Source: Gammaproteobacteria bacterium
GTDB taxonomy: Bacteria; Pseudomonadota; Gammaproteobacteria; Pseudomonadales; Azotimanducaceae_A
Assembly (NCBI GenBank): GCA_012960755.1
Contig: DUAT01000041.1
Location: forward strand, 278,784 to 342,783
Direction: 5' to 3'
Length of the DNA: 64,000 nucleotides
Both the position numbers and the translations under genes were made by a program. Within the stretch, counting starts at the first letter, position 1. The number at the start of each line of letters is the position of its first letter. Below, piece after piece: positions 9,291-18,231 of this stretch. The notes below the pieces were generated by a model. The model was not told the origin of the DNA. It worked only from the letters and a program-made list of their open reading frames with translations, and did not search any database.

Positions 9291-12200
9291 ATGATTGCCA
9301 GGACTGCCAAGAAACTGATAGTAAAAACTTTCCAGGCTTTGCTGCTGGGCATTTTAGTGCTCGCAGCAGTCTACGTCAGTATTGGCAGAATCCTCATCGT
9401 TACCATCGATGGATACAAGTCTGTTTTTGCTGAGATAATTACCGGCGCAATTAACCTCCCTGTATCTATCGGTACCCTGGAGGGGACCTGGACCTACCTC
9501 GATCCGAAATTCGTCGTACAGGATCTGGTGATCGGAACGAAGGATGAACCGGCGATTGAGCTCGATCATGTTGTGCTTGTGTTAGACACTATTGCGTCCT
9601 TTGTAGAACTCACACCGGTCATACGAGAGGTAGAAATCGAAGGTCTTAAGCTGGCGTTGCTCCGGGACGATGCAGGTAGCTGGTCGATTCGTGGCCTACC
9701 CAAGTCGGGAAAGCCCTTTGACCCGGAACCATTGCTGGAATCCATTGCTTATTTGACCTTTGTTCGACTGCGGGATGTCGAGTTCGAAGTGTTTGGCCGA
9801 CGCGGGCACTACAAGGTGACCAGTTATAAGGATCGACCGTTTCAACTTAGCCTGACTGAAAATATCCGAACCCTGTCATGGCCCCTCTACCTGAGCTATC
9901 TGGACAACCCGGAAACCGCAAAAACCCACTTTCAATTTTCTGGTATGTACCGGGGAGATCCCCGTAGTGATGACTTCTGGTCTGAGTTTTATCTCAAGCT
10001 TCCTCTGCTGGAGCTCACCGAGTTCTTGCCCCCGGTTGTGTTTGGTGACTACCGACTGAAACATATGGAGATCAGCGGGGAAGTGTGGCTAACGGCACAG
10101 GGCTCGGATGTTGAAATTCGTGGTTTGCCGATAATTGACAAGGTAACTATAGAATCGAGTCTCGGGGAGGTTGATGTTCTGCGGAATTTGAACATAAAAT
10201 TTGTAGCCCGTGGTGATGTGCGACAAGGTGGTATGGTTCTTCTTCCGACGGTGAATGGCATTGTTGGTGATGAAAACTGGCAACTCAAAGACGTTCGAAT
10301 ATCCTTTGAATCAGGTGGCAATGAACTCGTGGTTGCAACCAGTATTCCATTACTTGATGTTGGAAAGATCGCCGCGACGGTTCTGAATCTGGGGCAGCAG
10401 TTTCAGGTTCTGGATGAAAGTACAGCCACAGCAGTGGATGCTGTTAATCCCACAGGGGTGATTGAGAACGTCTTTTTTCTCGGCCAGTTTGGTGATGACA
10501 GTCCCGATTTGAAACTGACAGCGACCATTGATGACGTAAAAATTGATCGGTACAAAGGATCCCCCGCGATTTCCAAGCTGGATGGATTTGTGCTCCTGAC
10601 TCCTGGTGGGGGTTTCCTCGATATTCACAATGACGCGCCCTTCAATATGACTTTTCCGGTGCTGTTTTCAGCGCCCTGGCACTTTGATTCGGCACATACA
10701 CGCATCCATTACAGCTATGAGCCACAGAACCTGAAAATTCACTCCGAGCTGATCGTCGCGACCAGTGGAGAAACCACTGCCAATGCAAAAATGTTCTTCA
10801 ACCTGCCGCCACAAGAGCTGGACCACAACTGGGGCCTGGAATTGGGGGTACGAAATACACAGTTGCTAAATTCGTCGATCTATATACCTACAACGCTGCC
10901 GGATGAACTGGTCAACTGGATATCTCAGGCCGTTATCGGTGGTTTTGCAACAGAAAGCGGCATGGTGTTCCACGGCTCCTTGAACGGAAAAGCGCCCAAA
11001 GAGCAAAAAGCCTTTGAAATATACTTCAAAGTTGAAGACACGATTCTTGACTATGATCCGCTGTGGCCAAGACTGGATGATCTTGAAGGCACTATTTACG
11101 TAGGGAATCGGGAGGTCTACGTGGATAACGCCAGAGCCGCCGTGTTCGATAGCAGGGTTACACGAGCAGAAATCAGGATCCCAATAAACCCCACAGGGCT
11201 GGTCGACACTATCGAAGTTGATGGCTCGTTGGAAGGTCCGTTTTCAGATGGGTTGCGATTGCTTACCGAAACCCCCTTGTTTGAATCCACCAACAAGATG
11301 GCTAACGGATGGATTGGATCCGGTGTGATGAGGGGTATCGCGACGTTAAATATACCCATTGGGCTGCGTGCGAAAGAAGTTCCTGTTGTGCGTGCAAAAG
11401 TATCCCTCGAACAGTCCGCAGTTTATATCCCTCAATTTGATTTGAGAGTTGAAGATTTAGAGGGTGACTTTACCTACGATACCCACCGTGGAATAAATTC
11501 TGAAGGCTTTACAGCGCAGCTATTCGAACAACTGGTTGATGGCGAGATACTCACTGATGGTGGCCTGGATAGCGGGGTAATCGATGTTGATATTACCGGC
11601 CCTGTTGACGTTAAGGCGCTGCAAATATGGTCTGATCAGCTCTTGTTGACGCGTGCGAACGGGATTGCTGGGTATCACGCGACATTGCACATCCCCTATG
11701 GTCAGATGGCAAAGGACCCGATCTTCATCGAAGTCGAGTCGGATCTTGATGGTGTTGCGATCGATTTGCCTCAGCCGATGGGGAAGGTGTCTGAAGAAAG
11801 CGTTTCATTCAGATATCAACAGACATTTCTGGACACAGGTTTTCGGATAGAGCTCAACCTGGATAACAAGACCAGGGGTGTGCTCAAGGTGATTGACGAC
11901 TCTATTGTCGGTGGTCGGATTCATTACGGTAAGAAACCGATGGGGGCCGTCACCTTTGACCAGCTCAAGGTTACCGGAGAAATTGATAAGCTGGTCTATG
12001 GTGATTGGGAATTGATTTCGGAAGACCTGGGAGAAAAATCAGACGCTTCACTGGAAGATGAGTTGGCAGAGACACTGGGCTCAATAGAGCTCCGGGTCGG
12101 TTTGCTGGATACCTATGGCTTTGAGTTAGAGGATGTCCAGACCTACGTGACTCGAAACCAGGATGTATGGGCAGTTGGTCTTCAAAATGACATGTTAACG

Positions 12201-13202
12201 GGCACTATCATGATCCCGGATATCGATGAACTTCCCATGACTGTTCAGTTGGATGTGATGCGCTTTGATAGTAACGATTATCAGGGCAACGAAGACCCGA
12301 TGTGGGATGTTGACCCGGCTGAACTCACCGCGGTAGATTTCAGGGTTGAAAAACTTTTTTTGGACGACGAGGATTATGGAAGCTGGTCGTTTGATTATCG
12401 CCCCGATCCTTCAGGCAGTGTCCTGCAAAATCTCACCGCCGAGGTGAAAGGCCTTCAGCTGGTTGAAGGCTCGTCGGCACACTGGGTGTTAAATGACGGA
12501 AAGCATCAGAGCAGCTTTAGCGGTGAAATTCAGGTCGCTGACCTTGGTTTTACGATGGAACAATGGGGCTATGCCTCCAGTGTTGAGGGCGAAGACTTCA
12601 CCTTTTTGTCCGATGTTTCCTGGTCAGGCAGCCCGGCAATGATTGAGCTGGAAACTATTGTCGGGACGGTTGAGATCGCCAAAGGCAACGGTCGTTTTGT
12701 TCAGGCGGAAAGCAACGTCGGAGCGTTGAAACTTCTGGGAATTCTTGATTTTGCGTCTTTATCGCGCCGCCTCCAGGGAGATTTTTCCGACGTTGTCGAC
12801 AGTGGATTCAGCTTCGATGAAATTGAGGGTTCGGCACGATTTAATACCGGGATCATAGATATTCTGGATCCAATTGTAATCAAAGGCGCCAGTAGTACAT
12901 TTAAAGTGGGGGGCAGAGTAGATCTCGGCGCTCGAACATTGGATAACGAATTGATTGTGACACTACCGGTGAGTCGAAACTTACCCTGGTATGCGGCCTA
13001 TTCAGCATTTGCAGTGAGTCCCCTGACCGGTGCTGGTGTGTTCCTGGCCCAGAAGTTGTTTCAAAATCAGATAGATGCACTGAGTAGTGCTAAATACAGA
13101 ATCACCGGCTCTATCGATGAGCCAGTGATCGAGTTCGATTCAATGTTTAATGATACAGTCCGGGCTTCCCCGGATGAACCAGAGTCACCGCCTGGTGACT
13201 AG
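9291..13202 (+). CDS. yhdP: YhdP family AsmA-like phospholipid transport protein
   Basis: YhdP, with TamB and YdbH, forms a periplasm-spanning bridge that carries phospholipid to the outer membrane. This 1303-residue protein has a single N-terminal transmembrane helix (about residues 12-33), then DUF3971/AsmA-type repetitive beta-strand sequence, ending in the AsmA-like C-terminal region (from about 1140: GNGRFVQAESNVGALKLLGI, then FKVGGRVDL). It starts 6 bp after rng. The extreme C-terminus (DEPESPPGD) overlaps the start region of the nitrilase gene. Functional assignment rests on family, length and synteny. Confidence 0.93.
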   Translation: MIARTAKKLIVKTFQALLLGILVLAAVYVSIGRILIVTIDGYKSVFAEIITGAINLPVSIGTLEGTWTYLDPKFVVQDLVIGTKDEPAIELDHVVLVLDTIASFVELTPVIREVEIEGLKLALLRDDAGSWSIRGLPKSGKPFDPEPLLESIAYLTFVRLRDVEFEVFGRRGHYKVTSYKDRPFQLSLTENIRTLSWPLYLSYLDNPETAKTHFQFSGMYRGDPRSDDFWSEFYLKLPLLELTEFLPPVVFGDYRLKHMEISGEVWLTAQGSDVEIRGLPIIDKVTIESSLGEVDVLRNLNIKFVARGDVRQGGMVLLPTVNGIVGDENWQLKDVRISFESGGNELVVATSIPLLDVGKIAATVLNLGQQFQVLDESTATAVDAVNPTGVIENVFFLGQFGDDSPDLKLTATIDDVKIDRYKGSPAISKLDGFVLLTPGGGFLDIHNDAPFNMTFPVLFSAPWHFDSAHTRIHYSYEPQNLKIHSELIVATSGETTANAKMFFNLPPQELDHNWGLELGVRNTQLLNSSIYIPTTLPDELVNWISQAVIGGFATESGMVFHGSLNGKAPKEQKAFEIYFKVEDTILDYDPLWPRLDDLEGTIYVGNREVYVDNARAAVFDSRVTRAEIRIPINPTGLVDTIEVDGSLEGPFSDGLRLLTETPLFESTNKMANGWIGSGVMRGIATLNIPIGLRAKEVPVVRAKVSLEQSAVYIPQFDLRVEDLEGDFTYDTHRGINSEGFTAQLFEQLVDGEILTDGGLDSGVIDVDITGPVDVKALQIWSDQLLLTRANGIAGYHATLHIPYGQMAKDPIFIEVESDLDGVAIDLPQPMGKVSEESVSFRYQQTFLDTGFRIELNLDNKTRGVLKVIDDSIVGGRIHYGKKPMGAVTFDQLKVTGEIDKLVYGDWELISEDLGEKSDASLEDELAETLGSIELRVGLLDTYGFELEDVQTYVTRNQDVWAVGLQNDMLTGTIMIPDIDELPMTVQLDVMRFDSNDYQGNEDPMWDVDPAELTAVDFRVEKLFLDDEDYGSWSFDYRPDPSGSVLQNLTAEVKGLQLVEGSSAHWVLNDGKHQSSFSGEIQVADLGFTMEQWGYASSVEGEDFTFLSDVSWSGSPAMIELETIVGTVEIAKGNGRFVQAESNVGALKLLGILDFASLSRRLQGDFSDVVDSGFSFDEIEGSARFNTGIIDILDPIVIKGASSTFKVGGRVDLGARTLDNELIVTLPVSRNLPWYAAYSAFAVSPLTGAGVFLAQKLFQNQIDALSSAKYRITGSIDEPVIEFDSMFNDTVRASPDEPESPPGD

Positions 13203-14022
13203 AATCGCCCTGGTACAGATGGTTAGCAGCCGGGAGATCGAAAAAAACCTGAGTCGGGCCGCGGTGCTTATCGAGCGGGCAGCCGCTGAACAGGTTCAGG
13301 CTATTTTTCTCCCGGAGAACTTCGCTGCCCTTGCCAATCCAAGTCCTAAAACCATAGGTGAAGCAGAAGCCAGCGGAAATGGACCTGTTCAGCAGTTCCT
13401 TCAACAGATCTCAGTACAAACAAATTGCTGGATCTTCGCGGGTACGGTTCCTGTGGCGGCACGACCTGATGGAACGTCGATAACTGATAGACGCATTCGG
13501 GCAGCATCAATGGTTTTTGATAACAATGGACGATTGGTCGCCCGGTACGACAAAATCCACATGTTTGATGTGGTCGTCGAAGATAACCAGAAACACTACG
13601 TGGAATCGGAGACATTTGAACCGGGTGATCACCTGCAGACCGTGGAGACACCCTTTGGTCTGTTTGGCCTGACGGTCTGTTATGACATCAGGTTTCCGGA
13701 AGTTTACAGAGAATTACACAAGCAGGGAGTACGCAGTTTCTGTATTCCTTCTGCATTTACCACGACCACCGGTGCTGCACACTTTGAAGTGTTGATGCGT
13801 GCCCGGGCTATTGAGAATTTTTGTTTTACGATTGCTGCCTGTCAGGGAGGCGATCACGATTCCGGCCGAAAGACCTATGGCAACTCGATGGTGGTTAGCC
13901 CCTGGGGCGAGGTCCTTGCCAGGGCAGGTATGGGTGAGGAAGTGATTACCGCCGAGTTGGACTATGAAATGCAGGATCAGATTCGTCGGGATATGCCGGT
14001 TCATTTGCAGCGAAGGTTGTGA
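13195..14022 (+). CDS. Carbon-nitrogen hydrolase (Nit-type, probable deaminated-glutathione amidase)
   Basis: A nitrilase-superfamily amidase of about 275 residues. The Glu-Lys-Cys triad is visible in LPENFAAL, YDKIHMFDV and LTVCYDIRFPEVYR. The group next to yhdP in Pseudomonas-type genomes resembles YbeM/Nit1, which hydrolyses deaminated glutathione; the substrate here is inferred. I chose GTG 13195, which gives VTRIALVQMVSS and a short overlap with the yhdP stop. ATGs at 13150 and 13174 are in frame and would add 15 or 7 residues. tldD, which often follows this gene, is absent. Confidence 0.88.
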   Translation: MTRIALVQMVSSREIEKNLSRAAVLIERAAAEQVQAIFLPENFAALANPSPKTIGEAEASGNGPVQQFLQQISVQTNCWIFAGTVPVAARPDGTSITDRRIRAASMVFDNNGRLVARYDKIHMFDVVVEDNQKHYVESETFEPGDHLQTVETPFGLFGLTVCYDIRFPEVYRELHKQGVRSFCIPSAFTTTTGAAHFEVLMRARAIENFCFTIAACQGGDHDSGRKTYGNSMVVSPWGEVLARAGMGEEVITAELDYEMQDQIRRDMPVHLQRRL

Positions 14023-14101
14023 AACATCGGTTTGATGTCTGCTCTCCTTTTAGAGTTTATCTTGATCAAAACGCGTTGAGTTGAGAGGGGGTGCCTTAGC
14101 G

Positions 14102-14656
14102 CTATTGTTCGGAACCCATTCGCCCGTCTGATTCAACCTTGAGATATTGAAACAACTTCCGAAAGTGAACTGGCGGCTTGTCGGGGCTGGTCTCGATTTT
14201 TGTCGCCTCGTTGATTGCGTTCCTCACGAGTTGACGCAGATGTTGCCTGTCAACATCTGGCAGTTGGAGGAGAATTTCGTCCATTACCTGCTTGTCCTGC
14301 CGGATAAGCCTGTCTCTCCATACTTCTAACTGGTGGAACCGTATGACGTGGTTTCTTGAGCTGGCATCGAATCGATCAACGAGCAGGTAAACTGGTTCAA
14401 GGTCCAGGCCCCGCAGTTGCTTACCGATGTGGAGTACCTGCCGTTTTCTGGCGTTTCCCTTGGTAATTTTTTTACAGATCAGTACGGCTTCTATAAGGTC
14501 CGGGTAGGGCAGTTTGTGTAGTTGGGTATCTGGAATGTCCAGTAGCTTTGCACCCAGCTCGGTGATTGCCTTGACGTCGCGTTTACGTTGTGACTTGCTG
14601 GGTCGAGTCGTATCGTCGCTATCATCTTCAGGTAACTCTTGTTTGTTATCAGGCAT
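14102..14656 (-). CDS. darP: Ribosome-associated protein DarP (YjgA, DUF615)
   Basis: DarP/YjgA associates with late 50S assembly intermediates and helps shape the peptidyl-transferase region. The 184-residue, highly charged protein carries the DUF615 pattern: SKSQRKRDVKAITELGAKL near the N-terminus, LPDLIEAV-like LPYPDLIEAVLICKKI, and RLIRQDKQVMDEILLQLPDVDRQHLRQLVRNA in two parts near the middle. It lies 43 bp downstream of mgtE on the same strand and converges with the nitrilase gene across an 80-bp gap. Confidence 0.9.
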   Translation of the reverse strand: MPDNKQELPEDDSDDTTRPSKSQRKRDVKAITELGAKLLDIPDTQLHKLPYPDLIEAVLICKKITKGNARKRQVLHIGKQLRGLDLEPVYLLVDRFDASSRNHVIRFHQLEVWRDRLIRQDKQVMDEILLQLPDVDRQHLRQLVRNAINEATKIETSPDKPPVHFRKLFQYLKVESDGRMGSEQ

Positions 14657-14698
14657 TTTGTGCGTATTTATTTATGAGTATCGAGTTATGCATGCTAT

Positions 14699-16048
14699 TT
14701 ATGCGTAGAACAGGGTAGCAAGCCCCAGAAATGATAAAAACCCAACGACGTCAGTGATGGTAGTTAAAACGACGGTACCGGCAACCGCCGGATCAATTCC
14801 CATTGAGCGTAGCAGGGCAGGGAGTGTCGCGCCAGCCAGGGCTCCGGTGAACAGGTTAATCATAAGTGCCATGGCGATAACAAGACCCAGGGTGAAATCA
14901 TCAAACACCAGTGTCGATGCGACGGCCACTACCAGCGCCCAGAGCAGGCCATTGATGGCCCCGACAGCCAGTTCCCGATTCACCAGCCAGCGTAGTTTGT
15001 TTTCCATCAAGTGACCCTGAGCCATGCTCCTTATAGTCAAGGTGAGTGTCTGGCTGCCAGCTACCCCACCCATGCTGGCGACGATCGGCATAAGCACGGC
15101 CAGGGCGATAACCTTGGCGATTGTTTCCTCAAAGATATTGATGACCGATGAGGCAATAAAAGCGGTGATCAGGTTTGCGCCTAACCACAGGGTGCGAGAC
15201 TTTGCAGTTTTCAGAATCGGCGCAAAAGTATCCTCATCTTCTGTCAGGCCAGCCATACCGAGTAAAGAATGATCAGCCTCGTCTTTGATGACGTCCACCA
15301 CATCGTCGATGGTAATCCGCCCTAACAGTTTGCCGTCAGGATCAATGACGGGAGCAGAAACAAGATCATAGCGGGCGAATAGTTCTGCGACGACCGATTC
15401 ATCCATATCAGCGGGAATAGGTTCAAGGTCAGTTGTCATTATTCCACGAACTGTCAGCGCGGGGTCTGAAACTAACAATTTTCCTAAGGGAAGTGAGCCA
15501 CGATAGACATCATATCGATTGACAACAAAAAGATTGTCTGTCATCGCCGGTAGTTCATTGTGACGGCGTAAATAACGCAGGACTACATCCAGGGTCACCC
15601 CGCCGCGTACGCTGATGGTATCCGTATCCATCAACCCGCCAGCTACATCTTCCGGGTATGACAGCAGGTTTTCAACGCGCGCCCGGTCTTGCAAATCCAT
15701 TGACTGGAGTAATTGATGCGTAATAGCGTCTGGCAGATGTTGCAGAATGTCTGTCAGATCATCATCAGAATCGACCTGTTCAAGCAGGTGGACGATATCA
15801 TCCCTGGGAATGTCGGCAAGCAAATCGCTAACCAGTTCCTCATTCAGTTCCTGCAGGGTATCGCTCTGTCGATCCGGCTCCAGCAGATTCCAGATAATTG
15901 TGCGTTCATCTGGCGGTGACGATTCCAGCAGTGCAGCGATGTCAACCGGCTTTAGAATGTCGATCTGGTTGCGAATTTGGTTGTAGGCGCCGTGGGCTAG
16001 CAACTCACCAAACTTTTCGAGGGGACTGTGCTTGGTGAGTGCGGGCAT
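14699..16048 (-). CDS. mgtE: Magnesium transporter MgtE
   Basis: MgtE is a dimeric Mg2+ channel gated by cytoplasmic Mg2+. All three parts are visible in the 449 residues. They are an N-terminal superhelical domain (about 25-125, with repeats such as LLADIPRDDIVHLLEQV), a CBS pair (about 135-255, including GRITIDDVVDVIKDEAD), and a C-terminal membrane domain of about five helices with MPIVASMGGVAGSQTLTLT, the pore-helix signature. It starts only 2 bp after ptsH and so appears to be part of the rpoN/PTS-Ntr operon. Confidence 0.95.
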   Translation of the reverse strand: MPALTKHSPLEKFGELLAHGAYNQIRNQIDILKPVDIAALLESSPPDERTIIWNLLEPDRQSDTLQELNEELVSDLLADIPRDDIVHLLEQVDSDDDLTDILQHLPDAITHQLLQSMDLQDRARVENLLSYPEDVAGGLMDTDTISVRGGVTLDVVLRYLRRHNELPAMTDNLFVVNRYDVYRGSLPLGKLLVSDPALTVRGIMTTDLEPIPADMDESVVAELFARYDLVSAPVIDPDGKLLGRITIDDVVDVIKDEADHSLLGMAGLTEDEDTFAPILKTAKSRTLWLGANLITAFIASSVINIFEETIAKVIALAVLMPIVASMGGVAGSQTLTLTIRSMAQGHLMENKLRWLVNRELAVGAINGLLWALVVAVASTLVFDDFTLGLVIAMALMINLFTGALAGATLPALLRSMGIDPAVAGTVVLTTITDVVGFLSFLGLATLFYA

Positions 16049-16050
16049 GT

Positions 16051-16320
16051 TTACTCGTTTTCGCCGAACTTTTGATCAACCAGATTCAATAATGCTTCTA
16101 TTGACTCGGTTTCATCTTCGCCCTCGACCTGGAGCAGAATCTCTGAACCAAAGCTGGCCTGTAGTATCATCATATTCATAATGCTCTTGCCATTCGCCTT
16201 CGCAGAACTACTGGTGACGGTAACTGTTGAAGCGAATTCCTGGGCTGTTTTTACAAAGCTTGAAGCTGCGCGGGCATGTAGGCCCAGCTTGTTCTGAATT
16301 TTCACCGTCTTTTGGATCAA
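16051..16320 (-). CDS. ptsH: HPr-family phosphocarrier NPr of the nitrogen PTS
   Basis: An 89-residue HPr-like protein that relays phosphate from EI-Ntr (PtsP) to PtsN. The phosphorylated His is in KLGLHARAASSFVKTA (His15 region) and the second conserved site is KANGKSIMNMMILQA around Ser46. Gene context (rapZ-ptsN upstream, no sugar PTS genes) points to the Ntr branch (Npr/PtsO) rather than sugar transport. EI-Ntr is not in this window. Confidence 0.93.
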   Translation of the reverse strand: MIQKTVKIQNKLGLHARAASSFVKTAQEFASTVTVTSSSAKANGKSIMNMMILQASFGSEILLQVEGEDETESIEALLNLVDQKFGENE

Positions 16321-16342
16321 CTAGAACTACCTCTTGGATCCT

Positions 16343-17218
16343 TTAGGTTTCCGTTTGTGGGGCCGTGGTGAGTTTGCCGAGCTCGCGGTGCTTTATCTGC
16401 ACATTGTGCCATTTGCTTTTGAAACTTTGGAAGAGCTTTTCCGATATATAAACGGACCGGTGCTGTCCGCCGGTACAGCCGATGCCGACCGTCATGTAAC
16501 TGCGGTTATTTTCCTCGAATTTTGGTAACCAGGTCTTAAGGTACACATAAATGTCATCCAGCATTTCAGTGACATCCTCTTGGCCCGCAAGAAACTTCTG
16601 CACGGGTTCATCAAGCCCCGTCAGGGATCTGAGGTTGTTTATCCAATGCGGATTTGGCAGGCATCGAACATCGAACACCAGATCAACATCAACAGGGACC
16701 CCATTTTTAAAGGCAAAGGATTGAAACAACAGCGCCAGTTCCTGTTTTCTGCCAGTTAACCGGGTGCCGACCAGGTCTCGCAGCTCATGAATCGTTAGGC
16801 TGGTTGTGTCAATGGTCAAGTCTGCCAGGGCGGAAATTGGATCAAGCAGATCTGTCTCATAATCCAGTGCCGCGCGTAGATCCCGTTTACTGTTGCTGAG
16901 CGGGTGCTTTCGCCGGGTCTCGGAAAATCTTTTCACCAACGCCGGGCTTGATGAATCCAGAAACACGATTTGCAAATCAACTTCTCTGATATTGGCAACA
17001 ATCTCCGGGAAGTTGGCGAGGTCTTCGGCAATATTTCTTGCATCGATACTAACAGACACTTTTGTGAGGGTTTGACTGATGGACAAGCGACTTATCAGCG
17101 GATTCAGCAAGCTTACCGGAAGGTTGTCTATACAATAATAGCCGAGGTCCTCCAACACGTGGAGCGCCGTACTTTTACCAGAGCCAGAACGTCCGCTTAA
17201 AATGATCAGGGAAATCAT
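16343..17218 (-). CDS. rapZ: RNase adapter protein RapZ
   Basis: RapZ binds nucleotides and small RNAs; in E. coli it presents the sRNA GlmZ to RNase E and so tunes GlcN6P synthesis for peptidoglycan and LPS. The 291 residues show a Walker A loop (SGRSGSGKSTALHVLEDLG, residue 8 onward), the DNLP motif, and the C-terminal RNA- and metabolite-binding domain with VDLVFDVRCLPNPHW and VGIGCTGGQHRSV. It lies between ptsN and ptsH, the standard location. Confidence 0.95.
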   Translation of the reverse strand: MISLIILSGRSGSGKSTALHVLEDLGYYCIDNLPVSLLNPLISRLSISQTLTKVSVSIDARNIAEDLANFPEIVANIREVDLQIVFLDSSSPALVKRFSETRRKHPLSNSKRDLRAALDYETDLLDPISALADLTIDTTSLTIHELRDLVGTRLTGRKQELALLFQSFAFKNGVPVDVDLVFDVRCLPNPHWINNLRSLTGLDEPVQKFLAGQEDVTEMLDDIYVYLKTWLPKFEENNRSYMTVGIGCTGGQHRSVYISEKLFQSFKSKWHNVQIKHRELGKLTTAPQTET

Positions 17219-17242
17219 AGTGCACCTTACCTTTAGGGACTA

Positions 17243-17722
17243 CTAGCGAAGGGCTTGTTTCGTGTCGGGATAGAGGTCGGTGATCGCGATTTCATACAAC
17301 TCACTATCGTGGGTCGCGTTACTCAGTTTTTCCCGATAGTCTGAAGACTCAAACTTTTCTGCGAGCATCGCCAGTACCTGCAGGTGCTCGTCGACTTCTT
17401 CGGTTGGCACAAGCAGGACAAACAATATGTTCACAGGCTGATCATCAAACGCCTGAAAATCCACCGCGTTGGACAATGTGAGAATACTGCCAACAATATT
17501 CTTGCAGCCGTCCAGGCGGCAGTGCGGTATCGCAATACCGTGACCGATACCTGTTGTGCCGATCTTTTCCCGGTTAATGAGCTTGCCGAAGAGTTCTTCG
17601 GCTTCAACCCCGGGCAGGGAATCAGCTATTCTTATGGCAGCCTCTTCCAGAATCCGTTTTTTACTTGCCGCCGTCAGTGCGCAGTAAGTACGCTCGGGCG
17701 CTAATATTGATTCAATATTCAC
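17243..17722 (-). CDS. ptsN: PTS-Ntr EIIA component PtsN
   Basis: PtsN is the terminal phosphate acceptor of the nitrogen PTS and regulates K+ uptake and sigma-54-linked functions through protein contacts. The 159 residues form one EIIA(mannitol/fructose)-type domain; the phosphorylatable His is in GIGHGIAIPHCRLDGC (about residues 60-75). Located directly between hpf and rapZ with 25-bp gaps, consistent with a single rpoN operon. Confidence 0.95.
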   Translation of the reverse strand: MNIESILAPERTYCALTAASKKRILEEAAIRIADSLPGVEAEELFGKLINREKIGTTGIGHGIAIPHCRLDGCKNIVGSILTLSNAVDFQAFDDQPVNILFVLLVPTEEVDEHLQVLAMLAEKFESSDYREKLSNATHDSELYEIAITDLYPDTKQALR

Positions 17723-17747
17723 TTGTTGGTCAGCCCCGCTATGTAGT

Positions 17748-18050
17748 TTATCGAACTCGTTGTTTTCGATCGGTGGTTTTTTCCTTCTGCTTTATGAGTT
17801 GTCTGTCCAACTTGTCGGCGAGCATATCTATGGCAGCATAGAGATCCTCGGATTCAGCTTCAGCGAAGACTTCACCGCCGGATATTCGTATGGTCGACTC
17901 GGCCTTTTGTCGTTGCTTCTCGACGCTAAGTATCACCTGCATATTTGTTATTCGATCATAGTGCCGTTCAAGCCGGTCTAGCTTTGTTTCGACATAAGCA
18001 CGGAGGGAATCGGTAACATCTATATGGTGGCCACTGACGCTGATTTGCAT
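17748..18050 (-). CDS. hpf: Ribosome hibernation promoting factor, short form
   Basis: HPF binds the 30S decoding centre in stationary phase and promotes 100S ribosome dimers together with RMF. The 100-residue length means the short gammaproteobacterial form, with only the S30AE domain (MQISVSGHHIDVTDSLRAYV at the start, then KLDRLERHYDRITNMQVIL) and no long dimerisation tail. An AAGGA SD lies 8 bases before the ATG. It lies downstream of rpoN as in E. coli. Confidence 0.95.
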   Translation of the reverse strand: MQISVSGHHIDVTDSLRAYVETKLDRLERHYDRITNMQVILSVEKQRQKAESTIRISGGEVFAEAESEDLYAAIDMLADKLDRQLIKQKEKTTDRKQRVR

Positions 18051-18081
18051 GGTTTAGTTCCTTTATAACTTGACAAAATAA

Positions 18082-18097
18082 CCCGAATCTTTTCGGG
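18082..18097 (-). terminator. Hairpin CCCGAA-4nt-TTCGGG with U-rich tail, between rpoN and hpf
   Basis: Read on the minus strand, a 6-bp stem (CCCGAA/TTCGGG, tetraloop AAGA) is followed by TTATTTTG, the form of an intrinsic terminator. It sits 130 bp after the rpoN stop and 30 bp before hpf, so it may act as a partial terminator or attenuator inside the operon rather than its end. The U tract is imperfect. Confidence 0.5.
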
Positions 18098-18231
18098 ACT
18101 ACCTCTGGCGCTTATGCCACTGAAAGACAAAGCTGACAGAGGATAAGATCTACATTACATTCTAGACTATCTGGGTTTGTTTTTTTTTAATTTTATTTGG
18201 CTTTTATCCTTTGAGATCAATAGTTTGGGTG

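Noticed and set aside
18178..18195. T-rich run after rpoN as a terminator
   Set aside because: The T run is on the plus strand while rpoN and hpf are on the minus strand, and no hairpin precedes it.
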